The translations under genes were made by a program, and so were the position numbers. Positions 39,401-51,092 of a DNA stretch of 64,000 nucleotides are shown in pieces. Within the stretch, counting starts at the first letter, position 1; each line of letters starts with the position of its first letter. Below the pieces are notes generated by a model. The model did no database searches, had not been told where the DNA came from, and saw only the letters and a program-made list of their open reading frames with translations. The DNA is from Synchiropus splendidus (Eukaryota > Chordata > Actinopteri > Syngnathiformes > Callionymidae). Location of the stretch: positions 21,151,501-21,215,500 of the forward strand of contig NC_071336.1 of NCBI RefSeq assembly GCF_027744825.2. The letters are read 5' to 3'.

Positions 39401-40568
39401 TTGAAAGCCCTCACCAGGTCCAGAGCGTAGGAGTGATTATAATATCTGAAGTCATTTGAATAAAGGTTTCAACGCAGTTAAATGGAAGTATCACAAGTAT
39501 CACCCCCCCCATCCTTGTGATACATTTTAAGTACAGTCTGAGTAAACATGGTCTTTAATTCTTCCTGTCTCATGACATGATCAGTCTTCCTCTCCAGCTC
39601 CATTCCCACAACATTTCGTGGGAAAGTCTTCTTTGGTGTCATGGAGTCGTATGTGTCTGTAGTCCAGTGGTGACTACCTGGCCCAGCGGAACGTGGCTGA
39701 GGTTTTACTTATTGTCACAAAATACTGCCACTTGGCCAGAGTTTATGACCTCGACCTCCAAGTTAAGCATCACTGCAGCAGCACCTGTAACGCCCGCAAC
39801 AACCACAACTATCTAAATGATTTAATTATTCAAACCAGGACAGGAGTCCCATCTAACTTGGAAAGGATTGTGGGATTGTCATCGTACATTTCAACGTTTT
39901 CTAGTCTTTGTGGCACATCCCTTTTTTCAGAAATTATTTTTCACTCGTTCACATATAAGATGTCATTGTGATGTAAAGTTACTCTATATCCCTAAATCGG
40001 GCCCATTTACAAAACCAAAAAACTATCTATAAGTTCTTGTTCTGCCAGGGATCCCTCTGAACTGGACAACTTTGGCATCTCCTCATTTCATATTAGATAA
40101 ACTGATTATCAGTAATATGGCTTGGAAATACGACGAAAAAAAGCATCATTTAGAAGCCATGTGACATTCAAGTCTTTCTGACTTTCTGACACCAAGTGTT
40201 TGTTCACTGTACTAAATCCAAGCAAGTACGATGAAAAGTGACCCTCGTGGGCCATTCCACAGGGTCTCATGACCCACTGAGAGAATGCAGTTTAATCTGT
40301 CATAATACTTGACTGGATGCTTACTTTTCTTATCGACTTGTAGAGTTTCAGACAAAGGAGCCGTTTCTTTGACTGGACATTTAAAATTGAGTTAAGGGTT
40401 AACTGAAATCAGCTAATGGGCTTTGGTGACAGTGTAAAAGAGGAGAATGGGGGAGGGAGTTGAGGATAGACACTGGCGCCCCGCCAATGTTGATGAAAGC
40501 TGCTTAGCCCACCCAGTTGCCATGGATACCGTGAGGAGCAGCACCCAGCGTGTGTGTGTGTTTCAGTG

Positions 40569-40613
40569 AGCGAGAGGGAGAGAGAGAGAGAGAGAGGGAG
40601 AGAGAATAGAGTG
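40569..40613. repeat. GA-rich simple repeat in the amer2 leader
   Basis: An imperfect (AG)n/(GGGAGA)n tract follows GTGTGTGTGT and lies about 170-215 bases upstream of the amer2 start codon. GA tracts are common near vertebrate promoters; any function here is unproven. Confidence 0.8.
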
Positions 40614-40782
40614 CGGAGGGGAGATAGAGAAAGAAAACAAGCGACAGACGTTGGAGCAACTCAGAGTGGGCGTGAAAGAGGACCAGGAAGCAGGGAGGCG
40701 AGCGAGTGGAAGGGCGATTGTGTGTGTGGCCAGTGAGGAAAAGAATCAAGTGGGAGGACCAGAGGGAGACAACTGCGGTAGA

Positions 40783-42801
40783 ATGGAGGTGCAGTCCGAG
40801 TGTGTGGAGCCACCACTTGGTGACCTGCAGCCAACAGGGAAGATCAACAAAGCTGCCTTCAAACTCTTTGGAAAACGTCGCACTGGCTCAGGAATGGCTA
40901 GCTTCTTCTCTTTCAGGAACAAAGGGGCCTCAAACAGCGGGAATTGTGACAATGGGAATTCTGTGAATGGAAATGGATCAGCATCATCGGTGGAGCTGGT
41001 GAGAAGCAAAACCCATGACGGACTAACAAGCTCAAACAACGATACTGATGGACAGAGAGGAGAAGGGATCACTGGCTTGGAAGTGGGACCGGTGAGATCA
41101 CTGAGCAAATCGTTCAGTTTCTTCTCCTTGCTCCGACGTGGGAGCTTCAGGTCAAGTGAAAACGGGGCTGTACTACATCGCAGAGGGAGGGGCCTAAAGG
41201 GCTTTTTCAGCAGCATGCGATGGAGGCGTAAGGAAAAAACAAATGAGGGAGATGGAGAAGAGGCAGAAAGCAGGAAAGAGATGGCGGGAGATGTTGGAGT
41301 CTCTGAAAAGGTAAAGGATGCTACTCTAACACTTGAACCTCTGCCACATCATCATAAAGAAAATTCAGAGAAAGACTCCGATACCCAACCTGAGGAGACT
41401 CCTACTACTAGTGTTACCATGACACCCACACACTGTGTTGCCATGCCAGGGCCATCTGGCGAGCCAGATTCCCCCTTTACTTACACACCCACAGACTCAC
41501 CACTGCATCCTTCCGTCACAAAAGCCAAAGCCTCAATTTCCAGCCTCACCCCGTCCCTTGCCACCCCCCCTTCCGATCGTTGCAGCACAGGTGACCCACC
41601 CTCGGAACCCACAATGGACCGCCTTTGCTCTCTTCTCTTTAATGATGTCACATCTCTCAAGAGTTTTGATTCCCTGACGGGATGTGGTGACATAATCGCT
41701 GATGCAGATGAGGAGACAACAGTGGGAAATGGGGGCAGCGGCACCAGCAGCAGTAGCAGTGGAGGAGGAGGGAATGCTGGACTAAATGTGGGAAAACCTG
41801 TTGGCCTCGCTTCCTCTATATCTCGAAGTTCCCCATCCAAACTCCCTCACTTTACTCAGCCAACGTTCTCCACTCCCTCAAACTCTGCACCTGTCTCCCT
41901 CCCAGCCCGTGCAAGGATACCCCCATCGATACAACAACCGCCTGCTGGTAGTGGTGTGGTTGCCTACATGGGTGGTGGGGAGGAAATGGCCAGCCCTGAA
42001 GGGGTGGATGATGCCGACATGCAAGGTCTGTGGCATATGCTGCCTTCCACTGGCGATGATTCCCCTGCTTTACCAAGAACCAATCAACCTTCTGCTACCA
42101 CTACCACCTCTACTTTCCCCCCTCGCACAATCTCCAATATTCCCAGCAGCCATGTACCGTCATCGTCAAGGAGTGTTGATCGCAAGGTACCCCAAGTGAA
42201 ATCTTTGGGCCTCAGTAAGATTCCAGTGGTTGGTGGGGCTGCAGCGCGAGGAGCAAAACCTCCGCTGCCTCACGCACACAGCCGTCATCCTACTTCACCT
42301 GGTGACAAAGAGCTTCTCAGTGATGAAGGTTACTGGGACACACCCTCAGCCACGCCCACGGCAACACCTGATGAGAGTGGATTACAGAATAACCAGAACA
42401 TTGGACTATCACGTGACAGTTGCTCTGGAGACCACCTGTACGATCTTTACAATGATCCTGAAGGAGATGATCTGAACAGCACTCCTTCTCCATCCACAGA
42501 ATATAAACTCAGCCCCGGGGAACTAACGACACCTCCGTCCTCTTCTTCTTCCTCCTCTTACCGTTCAATGAAAGGCAGCGCAAGTCTTCCCAGAGAGTCT
42601 AAGATCCCAGTAAGCAGCAGACATGCAACACCCCCACACTCATCGAGTCAGACAGCCCTTTCAGCGGTTGTGGAGGTGGAGTCCCCCCAGCCAAAGACCC
42701 AAGCGCCTCCTCGCAGCAAAATCCCAACGTCTAAGGTGCCCATCCGTCGATCTGGGAATAAACCGAGCTCCACAGCAAGAGGACACACTTCCAAGAAATA
42801 G
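40783..42801 (+). CDS. amer2: APC membrane recruitment protein 2 (AMER/FAM123 family)
   Basis: AMER proteins bind membrane phosphoinositides and recruit APC, modulating Wnt/beta-catenin signalling. The whole 672-residue protein lies in one exon, as in human AMER2, which is almost the same length. Visible features in order: the N-terminal motif KINKAAFKLFGKRR (20-33), RSKTHDG (74-80), FSFFSLLRRGSF (111-122), the basic segment GLKGFFSSMRWRRK (137-150), the hallmark APC-binding block DRLCSLLFNDVTSLKSFDSL continuing into TGCGDIIADADEE (279-311), YMGGGEEMASPEGVDD (395-410), and LLSDEGYWDTPSATPT (about 511). The remainder is Ser/Pro-rich and probably disordered, with SKIP motifs near the C terminus. 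ATG 40783 is the first in-frame ATG; the frame is open further upstream but without an ATG. AMER1 is less likely because its long C-terminal extension is absent. Confidence 0.93.
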   Translation: MEVQSECVEPPLGDLQPTGKINKAAFKLFGKRRTGSGMASFFSFRNKGASNSGNCDNGNSVNGNGSASSVELVRSKTHDGLTSSNNDTDGQRGEGITGLEVGPVRSLSKSFSFFSLLRRGSFRSSENGAVLHRRGRGLKGFFSSMRWRRKEKTNEGDGEEAESRKEMAGDVGVSEKVKDATLTLEPLPHHHKENSEKDSDTQPEETPTTSVTMTPTHCVAMPGPSGEPDSPFTYTPTDSPLHPSVTKAKASISSLTPSLATPPSDRCSTGDPPSEPTMDRLCSLLFNDVTSLKSFDSLTGCGDIIADADEETTVGNGGSGTSSSSSGGGGNAGLNVGKPVGLASSISRSSPSKLPHFTQPTFSTPSNSAPVSLPARARIPPSIQQPPAGSGVVAYMGGGEEMASPEGVDDADMQGLWHMLPSTGDDSPALPRTNQPSATTTTSTFPPRTISNIPSSHVPSSSRSVDRKVPQVKSLGLSKIPVVGGAAARGAKPPLPHAHSRHPTSPGDKELLSDEGYWDTPSATPTATPDESGLQNNQNIGLSRDSCSGDHLYDLYNDPEGDDLNSTPSPSTEYKLSPGELTTPPSSSSSSSYRSMKGSASLPRESKIPVSSRHATPPHSSSQTALSAVVEVESPQPKTQAPPRSKIPTSKVPIRRSGNKPSSTARGHTSKK

Positions 42802-45800
42802 TTAATATTCTCATGAATTGGCCTCATCTTTTCTCCGGACAGAGGGACTTAGGTGTGAAACTCAAAAGATCACCTCGAAAAAAGTCAGATCAATGGAGTT
42901 GACTGTCTACGCATTCCTTTCAAAAAGTCATGTTTGTGTATGCCCTTGAACTGTAGAGGTGTTAGTTCACAAGTCAGAAGGAGACTTCAAAAAGCCAGGT
43001 CAACACTTCACAGCCCTTAATGTACCCCGGAGGTTGACTCTTGACAATCTGTGAACTTTGCAACAACACATTTGCCTTTTAACTTCCTGGAAAAAAGCTC
43101 TCGGCTGCCTTTTCACAGCCACTTTCAAAATTTTGTTTCACGATAGCACACTGCAAGACGAAGCAGAGCACCTTAACAGCATGTTTTAATTCCTCCTTGG
43201 CTTATCTTTCTTTCCCTGAAATGGACCTACTCTGTTCAAGGTTCTTTTAATCGGTGACAAACTGCAGCTCCATCAGAAGATTTTAGAGCCAAAGTTGTCT
43301 TTTTTAACTTGATAAATACATACGTAACATGTCCATCGCTGTTTTCTCTGGCAACCTAACCTGCAATGTGCTGTTGACCAAATAGCTGCGTGATTTGCTT
43401 GTTGTCCTTCAGTTGAATGAGCAGACAGGTTGAGCGACTGGATTTAAAAAAAAATACCATGAATGTCAAGGTTTGTTTTTCTTTGGAACTCACGGACTAC
43501 TTCACCCTACATTCACACCGTTCTGGTTCTGCTTATGGATCTGCTTGCATCTCTGGAATTGTATCCTCTCTGGGAACACCTACTGATGAATTTCCAATGG
43601 AAACACTAACCTATTGCAATAACCAAACCCTGTGCACTGGTACTTCAGAAAATAATACATCACCTCTCTCTGTGCATGTGGTCATGAAGACACACGGGTC
43701 AGGGAACATCATCAGATGCTGGAGGGGAGGGTATCATGCAACCTCACCTGCTGTACAACTTCTTCGTAGCTCCACGAAATGACTCTTCTCTGTGGACACA
43801 AAAAAAATCTTTTTTTGCAGGACCGTTTTCTTTAACTGTGATCACACCAGCTTTCCCAGAAATATTCCTTCTTGTGATTTTTTTTTTATTTCTCTGGCAA
43901 ATGCTTGACGACAAAATAATATTTCTGTTTGATATTCTGTCTGGATGACTCACACTGTCAGTGGTTTTTGAACGATGGTGTCATCCTTTCAGGAGGTCAA
44001 GTATTTTTGTTCTCAATAGTTGTCAATGTCCACATTTTGACGCTTTCATTTCGACCTATGTTCAGATGTGTATTTTAATTGTCCACACTGCTAACAAAAA
44101 AATACATTTCACATTAAGAACTTGTCAGAGCTATAATATGCAAATATCCGTCAAGCTAACCCCTTCTATTGTAAGGACTTAAAAACTCAGGGGTAGTAGA
44201 CAAAGCAGTAGGTGAAAAAAGAGACAAACAATCACAACAGCTATTAAATCTGAATGTAGCCAGAAGTGACTGTGAAACATCATGACTCAGCTTTGCTTCT
44301 GTAAAATGGTGATAAACACTTAACAGCCTGAAACACTTTAAGTAATGACAGGACATCATTTTTCCCTGCTTGCATGGTGTTGAATATTTAAAAAGACATT
44401 TGGGATAATCTCCCTAATCCTCACCACATGTCAGTGACAGTTGGGGGTCATTCTCATTCACGACGGCGCTCCATCTCATTTAGAGACAGATGATTGATTT
44501 GCAAGGCTTCTCCGGGTTCAGATGTCTGTTCCGCACTGCTTGTGGTGAAGGGCACGACACACAGGAAGTAACTTGATTCCAGGTCTGTGTTGAAGGCGTT
44601 TCCCATGATACATTAGCCCGGACTGAAATGTTATTCTAAAGTATTCACATGCTTATGGCAGGTTGAGAACCACACGTTCGCATTCGAGGTGACATTGAGC
44701 TGGATTGGTCCTTCTATTACAATCTATCATATCTAATTCATTTTTAGCTTCACCCGGGTTCGCGGCCAGGTCATGTGTTTACGACACGTATCGTTTCTCC
44801 GTCAAATTTCTGCAGCAGCAAGTATTCATTTGATAAAAAATTGAAATACAATTTGAATAGCTAGATTGATATCTTAGCCCTAAAAAGTACCAAATGGTTA
44901 AAGGCCAGCGGAAAACAAAGTTATCCTCCATTTATCTTCTTCCCTTGTCAACACAGACCGAGGCAGTAACTATGAATTCATCAAGACTTTGGACTCCTCC
45001 TGTAGTCGAATCTTGAATTGACAATTGAATGGACCTACATGTAGTTTGTACATGCCCTGACTGTGGGAAAGAGTTTTGCTTTAAATGATTGTTAATTTAA
45101 TTCCATCTTTGGACCATCATTGCTTTCACTTTTAACCATCATTTAATTTAGTGGTATTCATTGTTGTTTGTCTTTTTCACATTAAAAAATCTGGGTAGTT
45201 TTGTGACGATTTTCAGGATCTTGTCCTCTGTTTTTGTCTTTTTCACAATGTGAATTAATTCCAGTTTTCATATTTAAAGAATAAAATTGTCTTTGAGCCA
45301 TTGTTTGCCAGCACTTTGTGTTTCTGTAAACGGCAGCTGCAAAGGGCTTTAAGAGTCCTTCGAGTACAGCAAAATAGATAGTTGTCACCTCGGCTCCCCT
45401 GTGTGCCCGCAGATGCGGAAGAAATCCCCGAGGAGTTTTTGGGGAGGGTGAGAAGGCTTTTGTTGTGCAATGGCGGGTGGCTCTTTTGTTGCAGCATCAC
45501 ACATTGAGAGTGACCCGTTTGGCTTGTGTGTTAGCTACATTCATTGCATTTTATTGATCCTGTTAAGAGAGCCCGACAGATGTGAGAGTCTGTGGATCAC
45601 CAGATGAAGACGAGGCATCGGAGAACAGATGACAGACACAAGCCAGCACATGCACAGCTGAGGGGCGTAGACATACGGCACATCTGTGCATGTCCTCGGC
45701 AGTGTTGATGAGTGACTCGCTGCGAGTAGCACTTTGTTATGATGTCAGTGAGTGCACATGGGCGAGTTGGTGCAGTGCGAATTGCTGTTGTGGCTGTGCA

Positions 45801-47520
45801 GTACCCACCCACCCCCCACCTCCCTGACATGCTCACTACCTGGCTGTCAGTGGCGGAGGTTTATGTAAAAGCCTTACGTAAGACCATTACCCTCGTATCA
45901 GATCAGAGCTGAAGATGCGGCTGCTGCGCATGTGCAGAGACGAGCTGATCTCATCATTAATCTACTGCTGCTTTTGTGCTCAGTAATGTTTGTTCTCACA
46001 GGACAGAGCTTGTATATTCATCAGAAGGATTCAAGGATGCTTGGAATTAAATCACAGCTCCTTTTGCTTTTATACGTATGAGAATCTATTGATACACTGT
46101 ATATAATGCAGTTCAAAGGGAACACGGAATTGAGGAACTCATATTAAAATGTAATACACTTTTTTTTTTTGCTTATTTACAGTTGACATTATATAGTTTT
46201 GAGGAATGTTTTTGTCGTCTTAGAATCAACAAAAATGCTAAATATAGTAAAACTCTAACACAATGAATTAATAAATCTAAAATAAATGCAGAAAAAGTGA
46301 GATATAAGAGAAGAAACTGCAGTAAAATCCACTGAGTGTTATTTTCCCTGCTGTGTGTGTCAGTGTATAATGGGGTCATGAGCACCTTCCACTAGCTCCA
46401 CTACCCCACATTTCACATGGCAGCCCCTCTTCAAGTTGTTTCCATAGTAACCCCAGTAGGTCAACCAATGAAAACGAGGGGCCGGGCAGGAAGGAAGTTG
46501 GGAGTACGTCTGGGGATGGAGACGAAGCTGGTGGCATGTAGATGTGATTCCTGTCATGACAGCGTCGTGCTGTTCTCACACATATCAGTCAGTCTTCAAC
46601 AGAGACGCCTCAGACTGTCAGAGTCTGCGACAACTAGCATGTGATAAACGCCAAAATGAGATCATTGTGAAACTAGAAATGACCACAGTATTCCACAGTA
46701 TTGAATTCCACAGTATTCATAACAAACAGACTCATCAGCAGGGCCATCTGAGGCACCTGCTGTATGAAGCCACAGTGCTTAAATATTTATCAAGAGGCCG
46801 GAGGTGTACTCTGAATGTATGTTACAATGGTGCGTGTGTTCTAGCCGGAGGAGATAGAATATCCCTTCTTATGTGTCTTATATTATCTTTTGACACAGCT
46901 ATCAACTTACATCAATGCTCTGCTTGTGTGTGTACGTGTGTGCGTTTGTGTGTGGGTGGAGGTGTGTGTGGGAATGTGTTCGTATGTGCATGTATACATT
47001 CCTTAATCCTCAAAACTTGAAATTAAATTGGATTACTGTGTTAATATGAGTTTGCAACTGAATAATGGTGTAGCAAAGACTTAAAATTAAAGATGACTCA
47101 AACGTGATGAACAGTCCCACCGTGGTATCCCTAAAGATGAAGTCACATCCAAAATAGAGGGCATTCTTCTGTGAATGTCTGATAAGGAAACTTCATATAA
47201 TATTATTTTACCCCCCGGTGTAGCTGCCCTTCCTTTGCCAGATAAGTTTTACTTAAATGAGACTTGATCTTCAAGCTGTCCAGGAAGAGCATGAACATAC
47301 ATACATACTCAAACTAATCTGTCCAAATTGTCTTTATTGTCACAGATCACAACTAGGATCCAAGTACAACTCTGAACATTCCCCCTCCAATTGGGAACAG
47401 GTTAATACTGTATGTATGATCACATCATACATCACACATCATCATCATACATCACATTTGACTTCTTTAACCAGACTGTTCATTCCATCTATATATATGG
47501 TCTGCATTGTCGTGTATAAA
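42802..47520. other. amer2 3' flank and intergenic region
   Basis: The first part is probably the amer2 3' untranslated region. No coding exon is recognised beyond it. A GTGTGT-rich patch lies at about 46925-46980. The longer open frames (for example 46544-47020 on the plus strand) are low-complexity or repeat driven and look accidental. Confidence 0.5.
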
Positions 47521-47524
47521 TGTT

Positions 47525-48001
47525 AATACTTCATGTGATTAACTTCATGATGCAGATCTCTTTGGTGTTTAACCATCATGTACTTTCCTATCTTCATGAC
47601 TCGCCTAGAAGTGGTCATGCCCCTGTAGATGTTTCTTCCAAACAGACCACCATCTTCACCCCCCGCAGCTCCAGTCTGCGTTGGTGAAGCTGTTAATTTT
47701 CAAGTAGTGTCTTTAGACATGAACGAGTCGCCTTCAAAAGTAAACAATGTACAGCAGTTCATGTTTGTCCACAGCCAAGGCTCTGGGCTTACTAAAACAT
47801 CGGTATCATCCAGTGGCACAACATCAGAGAAGACTAAGAAGCAGTCATAGCCAAACTTTTCCAGGGCCTCTGCGAAACCAGCGGTCAGACGTTTGGCCTG
47901 GCTGAATAGATTGTATCCGTCTAGCTGCCATCGGAGCAGGAAGGTAGTGAAGTCACTGTGTCAAGTGCTCATCGATTCCAAAATGGGCTGATGATTGCCA
48001 C
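47525..48001 (-). pseudogene. Broken copy of a beta-1,4-galactosyltransferase catalytic exon
   Basis: Read on the minus strand, a splice acceptor (ATCAATAG) is followed by GTGGCAATCATC, matching the acceptor and first codons of the intact exon at 51093-51761. Downstream, recognisable blocks in different frames are LLRWQLDGYN, ALEKFGYDCFLVFSDVVPLDD in two parts, LKINSFTNADW, GGEDGGLF, MKIGKYMMVKHQRD and LHHEVNH. They occur in the same order as in the functional protein. An in-frame TGA appears 10 codons in, a TGA follows KDTT, and at least two frameshifts and internal deletions are present. The metal-binding DVD has become DVV. It is non-functional. The intact paralogue lies 3.1 kb away on the same strand. 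No exon 1 counterpart was found. Confidence 0.87.
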
Positions 48002-51000
48002 CTATTGATAAAGAAAGATAATAAGTAAAAAAAATAATGAAATAACAACAGTTCAACATACAGTAGGGGATGATGCAAGTATATTGACTTTTCTGTTTTT
48101 TTTTCAGGTCTAACCGATGAGTATGGTTATTCGGTGATGACTTGTTCAAAACCTTCCACTCGCTTCAAATCTTCTGCTCTGCACCTTATTTATACTTATT
48201 TATTCTAATTTAAATAGGTTCAATACTTCTAGTGTAGTTCTTACCAAACGCAAAACTTATTGCTCTGCTGCATCTTCATCCTCATACTCTGGAAGAAACC
48301 CTGCATTTTTCAGTGGTGTTTCAGGTACCATCCACTTAGTTACGACATTAGCTCTTGATAATGAGTCAGTCAGTAAGTTACTCAGTTCAACTTGGTCTCT
48401 GTCTTTGTCTTGGTCTCCACTAGGTCTCTGTATGCTCTAGTCTCGGCCTTGACTCTAGCATTAGCAATACAAAGAGCATGGTTGGATGTCACTTGGAGAA
48501 GGGTGGGTTGGCCAATCTAGGCTGGAGATGCGATACATCTCTGGCAGGTGCAAAGACTACAGTAATGCAAACTCTCTATCCCACTCACTCACCCACTATC
48601 ACTTAGAATGAGTCAAGCTTGCGGGCGGTGACCAAAAGAATGGGAATATTTTCTCCAGAACAGTACTGCTGACCTTGTGTGTCAGGAAAAGCCAGCTGCG
48701 GTGGCTCATACATTGACTCTGGATGCCTCACCGAAACCTCCCTTGTTAGGTGTCGGGCATGTCCAATCGGTGGCCGGCTGTAGGGCAGGTTCATGTGGGA
48801 TTAGGTTTCCCAGTCGACCTGCCAACTACTTTGTATTACTGTGGCGGGGTAGAGGACTTTTGCCGCCACAACATTGGATAAACAGAAGAAAAATGTACAG
48901 ACTACTTTTAGTCAATAGAAAGAGTACAAAACCAGGCACACAACTTTAACTCAAACCACCATACAGGCATGTCCGTTGGGCGTGTACCTGTCTTGATAGG
49001 GGCAGCCTTGCAAAGGTGTAAGAATAGATGGGGATGAATGTGACAAAGCGATTCTTGGTGTAGCACCAGGTGCAGCCTATAGCACGAGCATTGTCAGACT
49101 ATCGATTGAGATCAGAAGTGAAGCATACAGTTTGGGAGAGAGACAAAGACAAGTGATCAGACAGTAGATGAACAGAGACGCATCCAGCTGAACCAACTCA
49201 TCTCCAGAGCCTTGGTCCAGCAGACGGTGGTGGGTGGAGTTTTAGCGGAGTGATAGTGGAGAAGAAACATATCATGGTGCTGGGCAATAAGACAGAGGTG
49301 ACCATGATCCCTGAATTACGTTTGTTTTGCGAGACATTTAGTTTAGTTTTTATGAGCTCAAAAATAGCCATATTTGCCATTCCCGCTCTCAAAAGGTTGC
49401 AGCCTGAGACAATAGGATTCTAGACACATTAAACCCACCTGGTGTTTCATTTACCTCATCCTGACAGAGCACTGTACACACTTTGGTTTTTGTACGATCC
49501 CTTGCCACCTGGTCTTAGCAGTTCCCCTGGTCAGCAAGGACGTCCGCTCAGCAAAGTTGAAATCGTTTCCCGACCCTGCTGCATTTGGCTCCAGTAAGCA
49601 ATCACACATTTTGATGTTGTGATAGGTGGACCACATAAAAACTGCCATATATAAATTGAAACAATACCCAATAATGCTTGCATTGGTCATTATGATTATA
49701 TACAGCTTGAGTCATTGCTTAACACCAGAGAAAAAAACATCAACCTGCAGCAACAGGCCTTGTATCAGCCCTTCTTTTGGTTTGATTTTGGGTTTCAATT
49801 TTGGAAAATGTATAAAAGAAGTTGACTTGAAAAGAGTGGACTATATTTAGACAGAGGTTGTCCTAACTAAATGAAACATGACACAAATCCCATACGCTGA
49901 AAAAAAAATATAAACAAAAAATATATATTATGGGATGGGAAAGTTTCTTTAAGGGGAAATGCGCTCCATAAATATATGAGTTGGACACATATTTTCACAT
50001 CCATTGCTAATGAAACTGTGCAACCATCGCAGAAACGGCATTTGCTTTCATATAAGTTTCTGTTTAGACCAGGGAGAGAGCTGCTCAGCAGATCTTCAAA
50101 AGGTGTAGAATTCTGGGGAGACGTGTGATATTTCCTGAACGGCGAGGCCTGAAGGCCTCTGTCCAGAGCAGCCAGTGGAAATGCTGTATAACAGAGAAGT
50201 GTCTGTCAGTCGTGAAGGCATTAAACTACAGCTGGTTACGCTGAAAGGGCTTTGAATTAAACGGTGCACAAGCGTCCTCTAGTGGAATAGAATGGTTTCA
50301 CACCACAGGAAGAGATTCGTTTGTGAATTGAACGTGGCATTATCTCATGTTTTGCATGGGGCTTTTAGAACATATATCAAAAGGAATGTCACAGAAGTGA
50401 TCGACCGCAGAGATCAGTATGTGTGGCATCTTCAAAGACATCAGCCAACGAACATACTTAATAATTACATATAATTAAAGCAGCTTTGTCATAGCAGAAG
50501 TGTGTATCAAACTGGTTACACGCCATTTTGTATCACACGTATATGTGTGCATAAATGAATATAGACACCTGAGAATACTTTTTTCCTTCACCAAGACGAC
50601 CACGGATGTTTATACTTGATAAACCAAGTAAAGTATTTTGGTGTAAAGATCAGGCTCTTTCGAATCCAAACATGTTTTCTAGTTCAGTGTGTTTAATGAC
50701 ATTAATGTTTGACAGCAAACAAGTGACCAGCATAAATACAGTGTTTAATCCATTGTCTAAAAGGCAGCATGTGTATCAAAAACAATTGACTCTTTTAAAA
50801 GGTGAAACATTTTCATCATCCATTCAACCTCAACGCAAAAACAGCCAAACCCCACGTCAAAGCTGGGTGATTGTCATTCTCAGTAACATCAGAAATATCA
50901 CAGAAATGATGGGATGTTGCCATTATTAAGGTATAAAAACGCAGACGTGATTAAAGTCCACTAAAAAAGTACCCTGACCCGTGATGCCTGCACCATAAAA

Positions 51001-51092
51001 AGAGACCATAAGGAAGGTGGTAGTATACCACCGAAATGGTACACAAGTTACCTTTCTAAACCTCACTGTTACATTCGCTCCACCGAATTCAT
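48002..51092. other. Region between the galactosyltransferase pseudogene and the functional exon
   Basis: Apart from a retrotransposon scrap at 48.6-48.8 kb, no exon is recognised. I looked for a copy of the galactosyltransferase first exon upstream of the pseudogene and did not see one. An open frame at 49451-49690 on the minus strand resembles nothing I know. Confidence 0.45.
48605..48800 (+). mobile_element. Degenerate non-LTR retrotransposon fragment
   Basis: Segments such as CAGCTGCGGTGGCTCATAC, GGATGCCTCACCGAAACC and GGTGTCGGGCATGTCCAA line up with the reverse-transcriptase C-terminal coding region of the copy at 57695-58150 (encoding QLRWLGHLIR...LPGEVF), in opposite orientation. It is heavily mutated. 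Confidence 0.6.

Larger units (their letters stand above)
28933..40782. other. 11.8-kb region with no recognisable gene
   Basis: Apart from the fen1 3' end, repeat copy B, a retrotransposon scrap near 34.8 kb and a hAT-like scrap near 36.35 kb, I find only short open frames with no family resemblance or paired splice signals. The right-hand end should contain the amer2 promoter and leader. Non-coding RNAs or enhancers are possible but cannot be seen from sequence alone. Confidence 0.5.

Noticed and set aside
41435..42199. Open frames of 80-137 codons inside amer2
   Set aside because: They are shadows of the long amer2 frame; proline-rich and serine-rich composition leaves other frames open.
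49451..49690. Minus-strand open frame of 79 codons containing NAAGSGNDFNFAERTSLLTR
   Set aside because: The composition looks somewhat protein-like, but there is no recognisable family, no clear splice partner and no neighbouring exon, so it is not called as a gene.
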